DNA of 64,000 bases from JACCTU01 sp963769665 (lineage in GTDB: Bacteria > Actinomycetota > Thermoleophilia > Gaiellales > Gaiellaceae). A program made the position numbers and the translations under genes. Location of the stretch: assembly GCA_963769665.1 (NCBI GenBank), contig CAVYMQ010000003.1, positions 868,001 to 932,000 on the forward strand. The letters run 5' to 3'. Positions 43,060 to 51,096 of the stretch are shown here, piece after piece (the stretch's first letter is position 1; the number at the start of each line of letters is the position of its first letter). The notes below the pieces were generated by a model. It was not told where the DNA came from and made no database searches. It worked only from the letters and a program-made list of their open reading frames with translations.

Positions 43060-43860
43060 GGGACGGCACGAACTGGCCGGAGAGATAGCGCAGCGGCCAG
43101 CGATCCAGGCGTTCGAAGGCGATCAGAAACGCCAGAACCGCTGGGCGGTTACCAAGGATGGCTGCGATCGCGCGAGCGACGACCGCGGAAAGTGCATCAC
43201 GGCCCCTGCGCGCTCCGGGGCAAAGCCAGCCGCCCGGACCAGCGCGTCGAGGCGTCCGGGACCGCACGTCACACCGAGCGGATAGTGGACGAGCCCGATC
43301 CCTCGCAGCAAGCGAGCGGGGATCGCGTTGCGCAGCGCGACGAGTGGGTTCGCCGCATTGTCATGGTGACGAGAAGCGTTCCGCCTGGGCGCAGGACCGG
43401 CTGAGCTCTGAAGCGCAGCCGCGACATCGGCGAACGACTCGAAGTGGTCGAGCGTCGAGTTGAGATGACCACGTCGAACGACGCTTCGGCGAACCGGAGC
43501 CGCGACGTCTCCCGCCTCCGCTTGGAGCTCCTCGTACTTGCTCTTGACCTCGGTGACGACTGCCGTCGAGACGTCGACTCCGGCGACCGTCGCGCCGGCC
43601 GTTCGTAGGCCGAGGTAGAGACCCTCACCGACGGCCTCGTCGAAGAGATCGGTCTTGAGGACGTGCGCCGTGTGCAGGTGCGGGAGCCACCGCGCGATCA
43701 GCCGCCTGTTGACGAGGTCGCTGTAGCTGCGGAGCAGAGCGTTCTCGGGCGTCGATCGCCAGGCGGCGAAGGCCTCGTTCCAGCTCTCGCGACCGCGGAG
43801 ACGGCGATCTGGCGGACGGAGCAGACGGTGCCTGGGCGTCGGCTGACCGACGAGACGACG
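43060..43860 (-). pseudogene. SAM methyltransferase with at least four frameshifts
   Basis: Stitching frames on the minus strand gives SWNEAFAAWRSTPENALLRS, then RLIARWLP, the hallmark HVLKTDLFDEAVGEGL, VAGVDVSTAVVTEVKSKYEE, FAEASFDVVIS, NSTLDHFESFADVAAAL, VLRPGGTLLVTM, NAANPLVALRNAIPARLLRG, LVRAAGFAPERAGAVMHFPR and a C-terminus ending LRYLSGQFV. Breaks lie near 43500, 43455, 43415, 43345 and 43170. It is a relative of the intact methyltransferase at 22911-23720. Too many breaks for sequencing error alone to be likely. Confidence 0.72.
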
Positions 43861-43875
43861 CCGACGACGAGGAGT

Positions 43876-44028
43876 CTTCGAACGGTTCTCGCACGCGAAC
43901 GCGGGCCACTTCGCCAGGCACCAGCTGGAGGCGGGACGGCTGCACTACTTCAACACGAGCCGGGTCCACCGCTCGTCAACCCCGGCCCGAGCGAGCGGAT
44001 CACGCTCTCATTCGACTGGCCGTGAACG
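43876..44028 (+). pseudogene. Fragment of an Asp/Asn-hydroxylase-like or cupin-type oxygenase
   Basis: In two frames the plus strand reads HFARHQLEAGRLHYFNTSRV with HR, followed after a one-base shift by LVNPGPSERITLSFDW. This is the C-terminal pattern of iron oxygenases of the aspartyl/asparaginyl hydroxylase kind, which hold a late histidine in a FDNSRVHEV-like turn. The N-terminus is missing. Confidence 0.45.
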
Positions 44029-44099
44029 ACGGCTCCTCGCCCGCTTCCCGGAGATCCGCACCGAGGTCGGCGACGGCCCCGCTGAGCCAGTGCCGCTCC

Positions 44100-44190
44100 C
44101 GGACCGCTGCGCTCCACGCTCTCCGCGGCCGTGACGCATCTCTATCCGGTCCGCGACCTAGCCCGCCGGCGGCTGCGCACGCACTCGTGA
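44100..44190 (+). pseudogene. 3' end of an unidentified gene
   Basis: The frame AAVTHLYPVRDLARRRLRTH followed by one residue and a stop overlaps the PaaK-like GTG as GTGA, like real gene pairs in this window. Nothing recognisable is left upstream. Probably the tail of a lost gene. Confidence 0.35.
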
Positions 44191-44855
44191 GACGGCTGAC
44201 CGGAAACGCCGTCGTCGCCGCTCACCTGCGCGGACAGAAGAAGGCGCCATTCCTGACGCGCGAGCAGATCGAGGCGAGCCGCGACAAGCGAGTGCGGCGC
44301 ATCGTCCGCCACGCCGTGAGCACGGTTCCCTACTACCGCGAGCTCGGAATCGACGCGAGGGAGATCCGTAGCGCGAAGGACCTCGACGCCTTCCCGTTGC
44401 TCGAACCGGCGACCGTGCGCGCTGATCCCGATCGGTTCCTGTCGCAGTCGCGCCGCGGGCGCAACTCGCTCGCCTGCTGGACCAGCGGTTCCTTCGGCAG
44501 GCCGCTCGAGATCCACCACGACAGGCGGTCGGTCCTCGCGAACATCGGCTACGGCGAGCGCGAGCGCGCGCCGGTGGTCGAGCTCTGCGGCTCCTTTCGC
44601 CCCCGCGAGCTCCACCTCGGCTTCGAGGGCTCAACTTCAGCCGGGTGCTCGAGTTCTACGCGACCAACACGCGCTTGCCCGTGAAGCCGAGGCGCAACTC
44701 GCTGCTGATGGTGTCGCCCTTCGAGGAGATCGTGGCCGCGATCAACGAGCGCCAACCGGAGATCCTCACCGGATATGCGAGCTTCCTCGACCAGTTCTTC
44801 CGGACACTGCAGGCGCGCAACGTCGAGATCCATGCCCCGAAGGTGGTCATGGACG
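44187..44855 (+). pseudogene. PaaK/CapK-like adenylate-forming enzyme, frameshifted and truncated
   Basis: From GTG 44187 the frame gives RRIVRHAVSTVPYYRELGID, then FPLLEPATVRADPDRFLS, and CWTSGSFGRPLEIHHDRRSV (P-loop). A frameshift near 44630 is followed by FSRVLEFYATNTRLPVKPRR, PFEEIVAAINERQPEILTG and ARNVEIHAPKVVM. There it stops abruptly near 44855. More than half of the protein, including A5 and the C-terminal domain, is missing. Confidence 0.7.
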
Positions 44856-45316
44856 TGCACGAGGCGGAGCGGGATGCCGACGAGCGAGCGAACCCGCTCG
44901 AAGAAGTCCGGGTGGTCGGCGAGCGTGTGGGTCACCGAGCCGCCGCGCTTGTCGCCGATCACCCGCAGGGTCTCGAAGCGTCCCTGCCACTGGCCGGGAA
45001 CCGCGTACGGGTAGTTCGCCCGGTTGCCGCGCATGTTGAACCAGTACGCACGCGCGAGGATGCGGGAGAAGAGCTCGTCTCTCGAGCAGCCGCCGACGAT
45101 GAGCGGCGGGGCGTCGAGCTCGTGGGCGACAACGGCGTCACGGTGCGCGTTCAGCAGGGCGCCGACGATGCTGTGTCCGCTGCGCGGATAGCCGACGAAC
45201 AGAAGGAAGCGCTCCACAGCGGCGAGCTCCGCCCGGTAGCGGCGGCGCGCCCATGCGCTCCAGACGCTCTGGTGCAAGCGGTAGACGCCGTTTTTCGGGC
45301 GGTCGAGGATGCTCAC
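44856..45316 (-). pseudogene. Sulfotransferase, 3' truncated
   Basis: From GTG 45314-45316 the frame gives a PAPS-dependent sulfotransferase N-terminus with the 5'-phosphosulfate loop FVGYPRSGHSIVGALLNAH, then ELDAPPLIVGGCSRDELFSR, VPGQWQGRFETLRVIGDKRG and HPDFFERVRSLVGIPLRLVH. It is cut off near 44856 against the tail of the PaaK remnant on the other strand. The start overlaps the KamA/ATP-grasp stop as GTGA, so it was probably the last gene of that operon. Confidence 0.7.
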
Positions 45317-47763
45317 CGCTTGACGCCTCGCAGGGCGATCGCCGTCTGCGCGAGGCCCGGGCGGGGATCCGACGCCGACCAGTCGGCGAAGACCTTCGGC
45401 CGCCGGTAGGGCGCCAGGAGCTCGCGGAGACTCAGCCGCTCCCGTAGCGAACACGCGAGATCGGCCTGAAGGTGGATCCAGGAGCCGCGCCAGCCCGTCG
45501 GTTGGAGGCGAAGCGGCTCACCGAGAGCGAGCTTGGACCACGCACTCGAGACGAGGTCGATTCCGGTCGGCGGCAGGATGCCGTCGAGTGCGACCGTGCG
45601 ACAGTTGACCTCGATGAAGACGAAGCGGCCGTTCCGCTGGTCGAGCTTGAACTCGGCGTAGCCCAAGCCGCGAACCCCGGCGTGCCGGAGCAGCTCGACG
45701 GTCCTCTCGCGGAGGGCCGGCTGGTCGTCCGCCACAACGCACACGCGCGGGCCGCCGATCAGCGGTGGATTCTGGCGCACCTTCCGCACGGTGATGCCCG
45801 GCGAAGGCTCGCCGCGCTGATCGAGATGGACGCAGTACACGTAGAGCTGTGAGTCGGGGCCGGGTATGTACTCGAAGACCAGGCCGCGTAGATCCGCCGC
45901 ACGCAATCGCTCGATCGCGGTCCGCAGCTGGTCTGCATCCTCGGCGAGGAACAGCTTCGTGCCATGCAGCGACAGCAGGCGGTCGTGCTGGATCGGCTTG
46001 ACGACAACCGGGTACTGGACTGGCTTCTCGGCGATGTCGGCAGTCGCCGGGCCGTGGCAGACCGGCAGCTCGAGACCGACCTCCTCGGCGAGCGCGTGCA
46101 GCCGGTCCTTGTCGACGACCTGCGCGGTGGCCTCCCACGGCTCGAGGGGCAGTCGGTACGTGCGCGAGAGCCGTTCGTGGTGTTGCGCAAGGACGGTCAG
46201 TGCGTCGTCCGTGGTCGGGAACACCACCCATCGCGCCCACCGCGAAGCGTTGTGCTCGAGGAACTCGACCAGCGCCTCGGGGCGCTCGGGAAACTCGCGT
46301 AGGTCGTGACGCTCGGACACCCAGCGTGAGTGTTGGGCGAAGTCGTAGGGCTGAGTGGAAACGACGGCGATGGGCACGCCGCGGGCGCCGAGGGCGCGGA
46401 CGACGCCCAGGCCGTTGATGTGAGCGCCGACGACGACCGCACCGGGAACCGATGTGCGCGGCGCTGTCAGACGAGCTCGAGCTGATCGAGCCAGGTGGCG
46501 GACCAGGTCGTAGCGGGCGAAGAACGGGCGTCTGCACCGCTCCGGGTCGCGCGCCTGCACGTAGCTCAGCACGAAGACATGCTCGCCGGCAACGCGTGCC
46601 TCACCCTCGATCACGACCTTCCCTTCGTCCGTTGCCATGCACGGGCCGCGAACGGTCCGCGCGAGCCCGGAGACGTTTCGATACGCAGCTGCGAACGTCT
46701 CCGTTGCCTCCGCGAGCGGGATCGCGAAGAACTCGCTCGCCCCGGTTTCGCGCGCGACAAACATGTAGTACGGAATGCATCCGAGCCGGACTTGCTCCGT
46801 CCACATTCGGGCCCAGGTCTCGGGCGCGTCGTTGACGCCGCGGACGATCGGCGCCTGCGTCCGAATCTCCGCGCCTGCGGAGCGGAGGCGGGCGATCGCG
46901 TCCCGTGCGGTCGTCGTCTCGAGCTCACGGGGGTGGCTGAAGTGCGCCATCACGGCCAAATGCTTGCCGCTCTCTCCGATGCGCTCGAACAGGCGCAGGA
47001 GCTCATCGGCGTCGCGGTCGGTCGTGAAGCGGTACGGCCAGTAGGCGAGTGCCTTCGTCGCGATGCGAATTGCCTGGACGTGTTCGAGCGACGGGTCCAG
47101 TAGCGGCTCCACATACTTCGCGAGCACGGAAGCGCTCATGATCAGCGGATCGCCGCCAGTCACGAGGACGTCGGTGACGTCGGGGTGCGCGCGCAGATAC
47201 TCGCCGAAGCGGGTCGCCTCGTTCGTGGCGATGCGCAGGTCCGGCTCGCCGACGAACTGGGGCCAACGGAAGCAGTAGGCGCAGTACGCATGGCACGTCT
47301 GGCCGTGGCTCGGGAAGACGAGGCAGGTCTCCCGATACTTGTGCTGGAGGCCCGGGAGCGGTTCGCCTTCGAGGAAGGGGACGTTGAGGCTGGTCTGCCC
47401 GCCGGGATGGGGGTTCAGCTCCCGCCAGACCTCTCGTGCCGCGGCCCGAACCTCGACCGCAGGCGCACGGTCGCTGATGAGCCGCGCAATCGCGGAGTGA
47501 GCTCCCTCGCTGAGCATCCCACGCTGCGCGAACGTGAGCCGGAAGATGGGATCGTCCGGAACGGCGTCCCAGTCGATCAGCTCGTCGACGACGTAGTTGT
47601 TCGTCCGAAACGGAAAGACCGTCGCCACGACCTCGAGATCGAAGAGCGCCTCCTCCGACAGCGCGCTTCTGACCTGGGGCACGTCGCGAATCGTCCTCGC
47701 GTCATAGACCTTGAGAGCGTTGCCCCTGGCCACGCCGGCGACAGACGAGGCGGAACCCGTCAC
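45313..47763 (-). CDS. Fusion: radical-SAM lysine-2,3-aminomutase-like (KamA) domain with ATP-grasp domain
   Basis: Single 816-residue chain with two enzyme units. Residues about 40-400 are a KamA-family radical SAM enzyme: cluster motif CHAYCAYC (157-164), TGGDPLIM (202-209), RIATKALAY and a candidate PLP lysine in CMATDEGKVV (Lys382). Residues about 440-800 are an ATP-grasp ligase of the carboxylate-amine type: VVVGAHINGLGVVRALG, DKDRLHALAEEVGLELP, YPVVVKP, FEYIPGP and GYAEFKLDQRNGRFVFIEVN (701-720). The first unit may make a beta-amino acid and the second join it to an amine or acid (inference). GTG 47763 overlaps the PPOX gene stop; the 3' end overlaps the sulfotransferase start. Confidence 0.8.
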   Translation of the reverse strand: MTGSASSVAGVARGNALKVYDARTIRDVPQVRSALSEEALFDLEVVATVFPFRTNNYVVDELIDWDAVPDDPIFRLTFAQRGMLSEGAHSAIARLISDRAPAVEVRAAAREVWRELNPHPGGQTSLNVPFLEGEPLPGLQHKYRETCLVFPSHGQTCHAYCAYCFRWPQFVGEPDLRIATNEATRFGEYLRAHPDVTDVLVTGGDPLIMSASVLAKYVEPLLDPSLEHVQAIRIATKALAYWPYRFTTDRDADELLRLFERIGESGKHLAVMAHFSHPRELETTTARDAIARLRSAGAEIRTQAPIVRGVNDAPETWARMWTEQVRLGCIPYYMFVARETGASEFFAIPLAEATETFAAAYRNVSGLARTVRGPCMATDEGKVVIEGEARVAGEHVFVLSYVQARDPERCRRPFFARYDLVRHLARSARARLTAPRTSVPGAVVVGAHINGLGVVRALGARGVPIAVVSTQPYDFAQHSRWVSERHDLREFPERPEALVEFLEHNASRWARWVVFPTTDDALTVLAQHHERLSRTYRLPLEPWEATAQVVDKDRLHALAEEVGLELPVCHGPATADIAEKPVQYPVVVKPIQHDRLLSLHGTKLFLAEDADQLRTAIERLRAADLRGLVFEYIPGPDSQLYVYCVHLDQRGEPSPGITVRKVRQNPPLIGGPRVCVVADDQPALRERTVELLRHAGVRGLGYAEFKLDQRNGRFVFIEVNCRTVALDGILPPTGIDLVSSAWSKLALGEPLRLQPTGWRGSWIHLQADLACSLRERLSLRELLAPYRRPKVFADWSASDPRPGLAQTAIALRGVKR

Positions 47764-48233
47764 CGCGGGCCGTCCTTACCGTGCAACAGGCGGTAATGCT
47801 CGAGATACTGCGCCGCCAGCTCGTCCGCGGTGTGGCCAAGGTCGTAGGCAGGCGAGGTCAGCGGCTCGGCGCGCTCGACGCGGATCAGGACGATCAGCCG
47901 GTACCGGTCCTCGTACTCGCCGTAGTCCCGCTCGCGCAGCAGCTCGAGCGCGCGGCGGTGGACGTCGTCGCCGTCGTGCAGCGTCGCCGTGCCTTTGAAG
48001 CGATAGCCCTTGCGCACGATCGGGTCGACGACGTTGACCTCGATCGCAGGGTTCGCGCGCAGGTTCTCGATCGTGCGCGGCGAGCGGATCTCCGCGAAGA
48101 AGAGGTGCTCGTCGTCGTAGACGCTCGTCGTTCCTTTTGGCGAGAGGTTCGGCGTGCCGTCGCCGCAGACGGTCGCGTGGAACCCGAGCCGCTGCTCGAG
48201 GACGACGCGCTGCATGTCGTCGGTCAGCTTCAT
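47760..48233 (-). CDS. PPOX-class F420/FMN-binding oxidoreductase
   Basis: Split-barrel flavin- or F420-dependent oxidoreductase of 157 residues: LGFHATVCGDGTPNLSPKGT, LFFAEIRSPRTIENLRANPA, VNVVDPIVRKGYRFKGTATL. ATG 48231-48233 overlaps the GNAT stop; the stop overlaps the fusion-enzyme start. The substrate is unknown. The tight coupling suggests it acts with the fusion enzyme. Confidence 0.88.
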   Translation of the reverse strand: MKLTDDMQRVVLEQRLGFHATVCGDGTPNLSPKGTTSVYDDEHLFFAEIRSPRTIENLRANPAIEVNVVDPIVRKGYRFKGTATLHDGDDVHRRALELLRERDYGEYEDRYRLIVLIRVERAEPLTSPAYDLGHTADELAAQYLEHYRLLHGKDGPR

Positions 48234-48697
48234 CGCTTCGGCGGCGGCCACTCCACGCCGCCGAACGTTCGCGAGAACGCCTTGGCAACGTCGCTCCAGC
48301 CGACGTGCTCGTAGAAGGCGTGCGCCGACTCGCGCCAGTTCGCGGACTCGAGCGCCATCCCCCAGGTGTCGCGCTCGATCGCGCGCCGTTCCACTTCCTC
48401 GAGCAGCGCCCGCCCCGCACCGGTGCCGCGCGCCGCCTCCGCGACGACGAGGTCCGGGACCCACGCCTCCGGTTGCAGGAAGTTCAGCCGCTGGCGGAAC
48501 TCGACGTCGACGAACCCGACCACGGCGCCGTCGTGCTCCGCGACGAGCGCGAGCGCGTCGTCGCGCGCGAGGTACTGCTCGAAGCGTGCGCGATGCTGCG
48601 GCTCGTCGGGGTCGTCGCGCACGTCCGGGCGCCCGAGCTCGGCGAGCAGGTCCTTCACGTCCTCCCAGTCGTCACGGGTCGCCTCGCGCACGTGCAC
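48230..48697 (-). CDS. GNAT-family N-acetyltransferase
   Basis: Protein of 155 residues with a standard GNAT fold: VHVREATRDDWEDVKDLLAE, VGFVDVEFRQRLNF, the acetyl-CoA loop VVAEAARGTGAGRALLEEV and the end AHAFYEHVGWSDVAKAFSRT. GTG 48695-48697 lies six bases after GACAAT, so it is likely the leaderless first gene of the four-gene operon. Confidence 0.87.
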   Translation of the reverse strand: MHVREATRDDWEDVKDLLAELGRPDVRDDPDEPQHRARFEQYLARDDALALVAEHDGAVVGFVDVEFRQRLNFLQPEAWVPDLVVAEAARGTGAGRALLEEVERRAIERDTWGMALESANWRESAHAFYEHVGWSDVAKAFSRTFGGVEWPPPKR

Positions 48698-48703
48698 GCG
48701 GGC

Positions 48704-48709
48704 ATTGTC
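48704..48709 (-). promoter_or_regulatory. -10 box for the GNAT/PPOX/fusion operon
   Basis: GACAAT on the minus strand, six bases before GTG 48697; a weaker match than most in this window. Confidence 0.35.
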
Positions 48710-48711
48710 GC

Positions 48712-49035
48712 TCAGCCGGTGGGGATCTGCAGCGTGCGCTCCGCCGCGCAGGCGTCGGCCCACCGCTCGGCGATCTCGACCAGACGGCCGCGGAGCTCGA
48801 CGTCGATCGGGTTCTCGACCTCGATCCTCACCTGGTGCACGGCCGCCTCGCCGTCGCCGGAGAACTCGAAGCGCTGCTCGGAGACGATCGAGAAGGTGTC
48901 GACCCGCGCGCTCAGCTCCCGCGCCAGCTCATCGACCTCCGCCGCGGTCACCTCCCGCCCCGTGATCACACCGAAATTGACGCGGATCTCGCGGTCACCA
49001 CTCGAGAACACCATCGTGGGCTCTTCCATGCTCAT
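48712..49035 (-). CDS. Conserved hypothetical protein
   Basis: Protein of 107 residues, not recognised. It begins MVFSSGDREIRVNFGVITG and is rich in charged residues, with ARELSARVDTFSIVSEQRFE and an end ADACAAERTLQIPTG. No signal peptide or helix is seen. Start ATG 49035 or 49029. It lies 14 bases before the GNAT operon on the same strand. Confidence 0.6.
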   Translation of the reverse strand: MSMEEPTMVFSSGDREIRVNFGVITGREVTAAEVDELARELSARVDTFSIVSEQRFEFSGDGEAAVHQVRIEVENPIDVELRGRLVEIAERWADACAAERTLQIPTG

Positions 49036-49059
49036 GGGGTACCCGACCTCACCAGGCCT

Positions 49060-49806
49060 CTAACGCTCCCTCGGCTCCCAGGAGAAATACCGCACAGCTA
49101 TGAGGGTTCCGGCCACTCCCCAGGCGAGGAGCACGGCCACCGCCGTCGGTTGCTCCCAGATCGGCTTCCCCTCGTAGACGACGCCCTGGACGATGTCGAC
49201 CAGATAGGTCAGCGGCAGCACGTCGGCGATCGTCTGCAGGAACGTCGGGAAGTCCCTCGTCGGGCCGAACCCACCCGAGAGGAACGCCATCGGGAGGATC
49301 AGCACGTTCACGACCGCCGACGCACCCTCCGCAGACCGAATCAGCGCAGCCGCACCGAAGCCCATCCCCGCGAAGCAGAGCGCGCCGAGCAGAAAGGCTG
49401 CAAAGAGCGACGGCCACTCCGCAGGGAGGTCCCAGCCGTAGAGCACGCTGCCGAGCGCCATGATCGCGGCCGCCTGGAGGGCGAACACGATCAGGATCGA
49501 GCAAAGCGTCGCTGCGAGGTAGATCGGAGCGGGGAGCGGCGTCGCACGAAGCCGCTTCAGGATCCCGAGCTCGCGCCTGACCACGAGGATGATCGCGAGC
49601 CCCCCGAACGCCGTGTTCGCGACGCCGTACGTGACCAATGACGGCACGAGGTAGTCGGTGAGCGGCCGGCCGCGGTACTGGCCGTCGTAGACGACCGAGA
49701 GCAGCAAGAAGAGCAGCACCGGGAAGAGAAAGACGAAGATCGCGCTCTCGCGGCCGCGCCAGAAGACGAGCTGGTCAGCGCGGACCTGATGCAGGAAGAG
49801 TCTCAG
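49060..49806 (-). CDS. ABC-2 exporter permease
   Basis: Six-helix ABC-2 membrane subunit of 248 residues: FLFPVLLFLLLSVVYDG, ELGILKRLRATPLPAPIYLA (the conserved cytoplasmic loop), LILPMAFLSGGFGPTRDFP. The frame has no ATG, GTG or TTG near the conserved beginning (RLFLHQVRADQLVFWRGRES). A CTG at 49804-49806 overlaps the ATPase stop as CTGA, mirroring the ATGA and GTGA overlaps in this window, so a CTG start is proposed. Confidence 0.85.
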   Translation of the reverse strand: MRLFLHQVRADQLVFWRGRESAIFVFLFPVLLFLLLSVVYDGQYRGRPLTDYLVPSLVTYGVANTAFGGLAIILVVRRELGILKRLRATPLPAPIYLAATLCSILIVFALQAAAIMALGSVLYGWDLPAEWPSLFAAFLLGALCFAGMGFGAAALIRSAEGASAVVNVLILPMAFLSGGFGPTRDFPTFLQTIADVLPLTYLVDIVQGVVYEGKPIWEQPTAVAVLLAWGVAGTLIAVRYFSWEPRER

Positions 49807-50651
49807 GCGTCGTCCTCGCGAAGCAGCTCGAGGTACACGTCCTCGAGCGATTGCCGGCGAACCTCGAGGTCCTCGAGCTCGCGTCCCTGCGCGACCGCGC
49901 GCGACGTGAGCTCGTGCAGCGCACGCGTCGGCGCGTCCGTCTCGACGACTTTCACCTCGCCGTTCTCGCGGTAGCGGATCTCCGTGCGAGACGACGCCAC
50001 GAGCTCTGTGGGAGTCCCCTCGGTGACGATCACGCCGTCGCGAAGCACCGCGACTCGGTCGGCGAGCTGCTGCGCTTCGTCGAGGTAGTGCGTCGTGAGC
50101 AGGATCGTCTTGCCGAGCGCGCGCAGGCCCCGGATCATCTCCCACGCGTTCCGCCGCGCCTGCGGGTCGAACCCGGTCGTCGGCTCGTCGAGAAAGACGA
50201 GGTCCGGGTTCCCGACGAGCGCGAGGCCCAGGTCGAGCCGGCGCTTCTGGCCGCCGGACAGCGTCTTGATGCGCGCGTCGCGTTTCTCGACGAGCCCGAC
50301 CAGCTCGATCACCTCGTCGACGTCGCGTGAGTCCTCGTAGTAACCGGCGTAGATGCGGAGCGTCTCGGCGACCGTGACCTGAGGCCACGTCTCAGAGTGC
50401 TGGAGGACGACGCCCATCCGCTCCCGGAGCGTTCGCTCACGGCGACCCGGGTCGAGGCCCAGCACGGTGACCTCACCCGCGTCGCGCGCGCGGTAGCCCT
50501 CGAGGATCTCGACCGTGGTCGTCTTGCCTGCGCCGTTCGGGCCGAGGAGGCAGAAGACCTCGCCCTCCTCGATCCGGAAGGTGATCCCCCGCACGGCCTC
50601 GTGGTCCCCGTAGGACTTGCGCAGCCCGCTGACGTCGACGGCGGCGGCCAT
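49803..50651 (-). CDS. ABC-2 exporter ATPase
   Basis: Nucleotide-binding subunit of 282 residues. Walker A is GPNGAGKTT, signature LSGGQKRRLDLGLAL, Walker B LVFLDEPTTGFDPQARR, switch ILLTTHYLDEAQQLAD. A DrrA-like C-terminal extension is present. ATG 50649-50651 overlaps the SixA stop as TGATG. The exported substrate is unknown. Confidence 0.92.
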   Translation of the reverse strand: MAAAVDVSGLRKSYGDHEAVRGITFRIEEGEVFCLLGPNGAGKTTTVEILEGYRARDAGEVTVLGLDPGRRERTLRERMGVVLQHSETWPQVTVAETLRIYAGYYEDSRDVDEVIELVGLVEKRDARIKTLSGGQKRRLDLGLALVGNPDLVFLDEPTTGFDPQARRNAWEMIRGLRALGKTILLTTHYLDEAQQLADRVAVLRDGVIVTEGTPTELVASSRTEIRYRENGEVKVVETDAPTRALHELTSRAVAQGRELEDLEVRRQSLEDVYLELLREDDA

Positions 50652-51043
50652 CAGACGTCGACAGCGACCACGGCGCCCGGCGGGAACGCGGGCTCCGGCC
50701 CGCCGCTGAGGGCGGCGACCGCTCGTCCGCAATCGGGCTGGTGGCCGACCACGACAACCGTCTCGCCACGGCCCGAGGCCGCGGCGCGCAGGTCGTCGGG
50801 GTCTGCGCCGGGTGCGAGCCGCTCGTCGGCTTCGGCGTCGACTCCCACGGCCCTCGCGATCTCGGCGGCGGTCTCCCGTGCGCGCAGGAGCGGGCTGGAC
50901 AACACGGCGTCCGGCCGGATGCCGTCGTCGGCGAAGCTCTGCCCCAGCAAGCGAGCGTGCTCTCGCCCGGCCTCGGTGAGGGGGCGCAGGTCGTCGGGCT
51001 CGCCGAGAGCCGCCTCCGCATGACGCACGATGAAGAGCCGCAC
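50651..51043 (-). CDS. sixA: Phosphohistidine phosphatase SixA-like (histidine phosphatase family)
   Basis: Protein of 130 residues of the RHG histidine-phosphatase family: catalytic FIVRHAEA at the N-terminus, VLSSPLLRARETAAEIA and the second histidine in VVVVGHQPDCGRAV. SixA removes phosphate from histidine of phosphorelay or PTS proteins; family members may have other substrates. GTG 51041-51043 is leaderless behind TATCCT. Coupled to the exporter ATPase. Confidence 0.87.
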   Translation of the reverse strand: MRLFIVRHAEAALGEPDDLRPLTEAGREHARLLGQSFADDGIRPDAVLSSPLLRARETAAEIARAVGVDAEADERLAPGADPDDLRAAASGRGETVVVVGHQPDCGRAVAALSGGPEPAFPPGAVVAVDV

Positions 51044-51050
51044 GCTCGCA

Positions 51051-51056
51051 AGGATA
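51051..51056 (-). promoter_or_regulatory. -10 box for sixA and the exporter (leaderless)
   Basis: TATCCT on the minus strand, seven bases before GTG 51043. Confidence 0.5.
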
Positions 51057-51082
51057 CGACCGGTGCCGTCGGGACCTCCTTG

Positions 51083-51088
51083 TAGGGT
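51083..51088 (+). promoter_or_regulatory. -10 box for thymidine kinase (leaderless)
   Basis: TAGGGT, then eight bases, then GTG 51097. Divergent from the sixA box 27 bases away. Confidence 0.45.
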
Positions 51089-51096
51089 CCGGCGCC

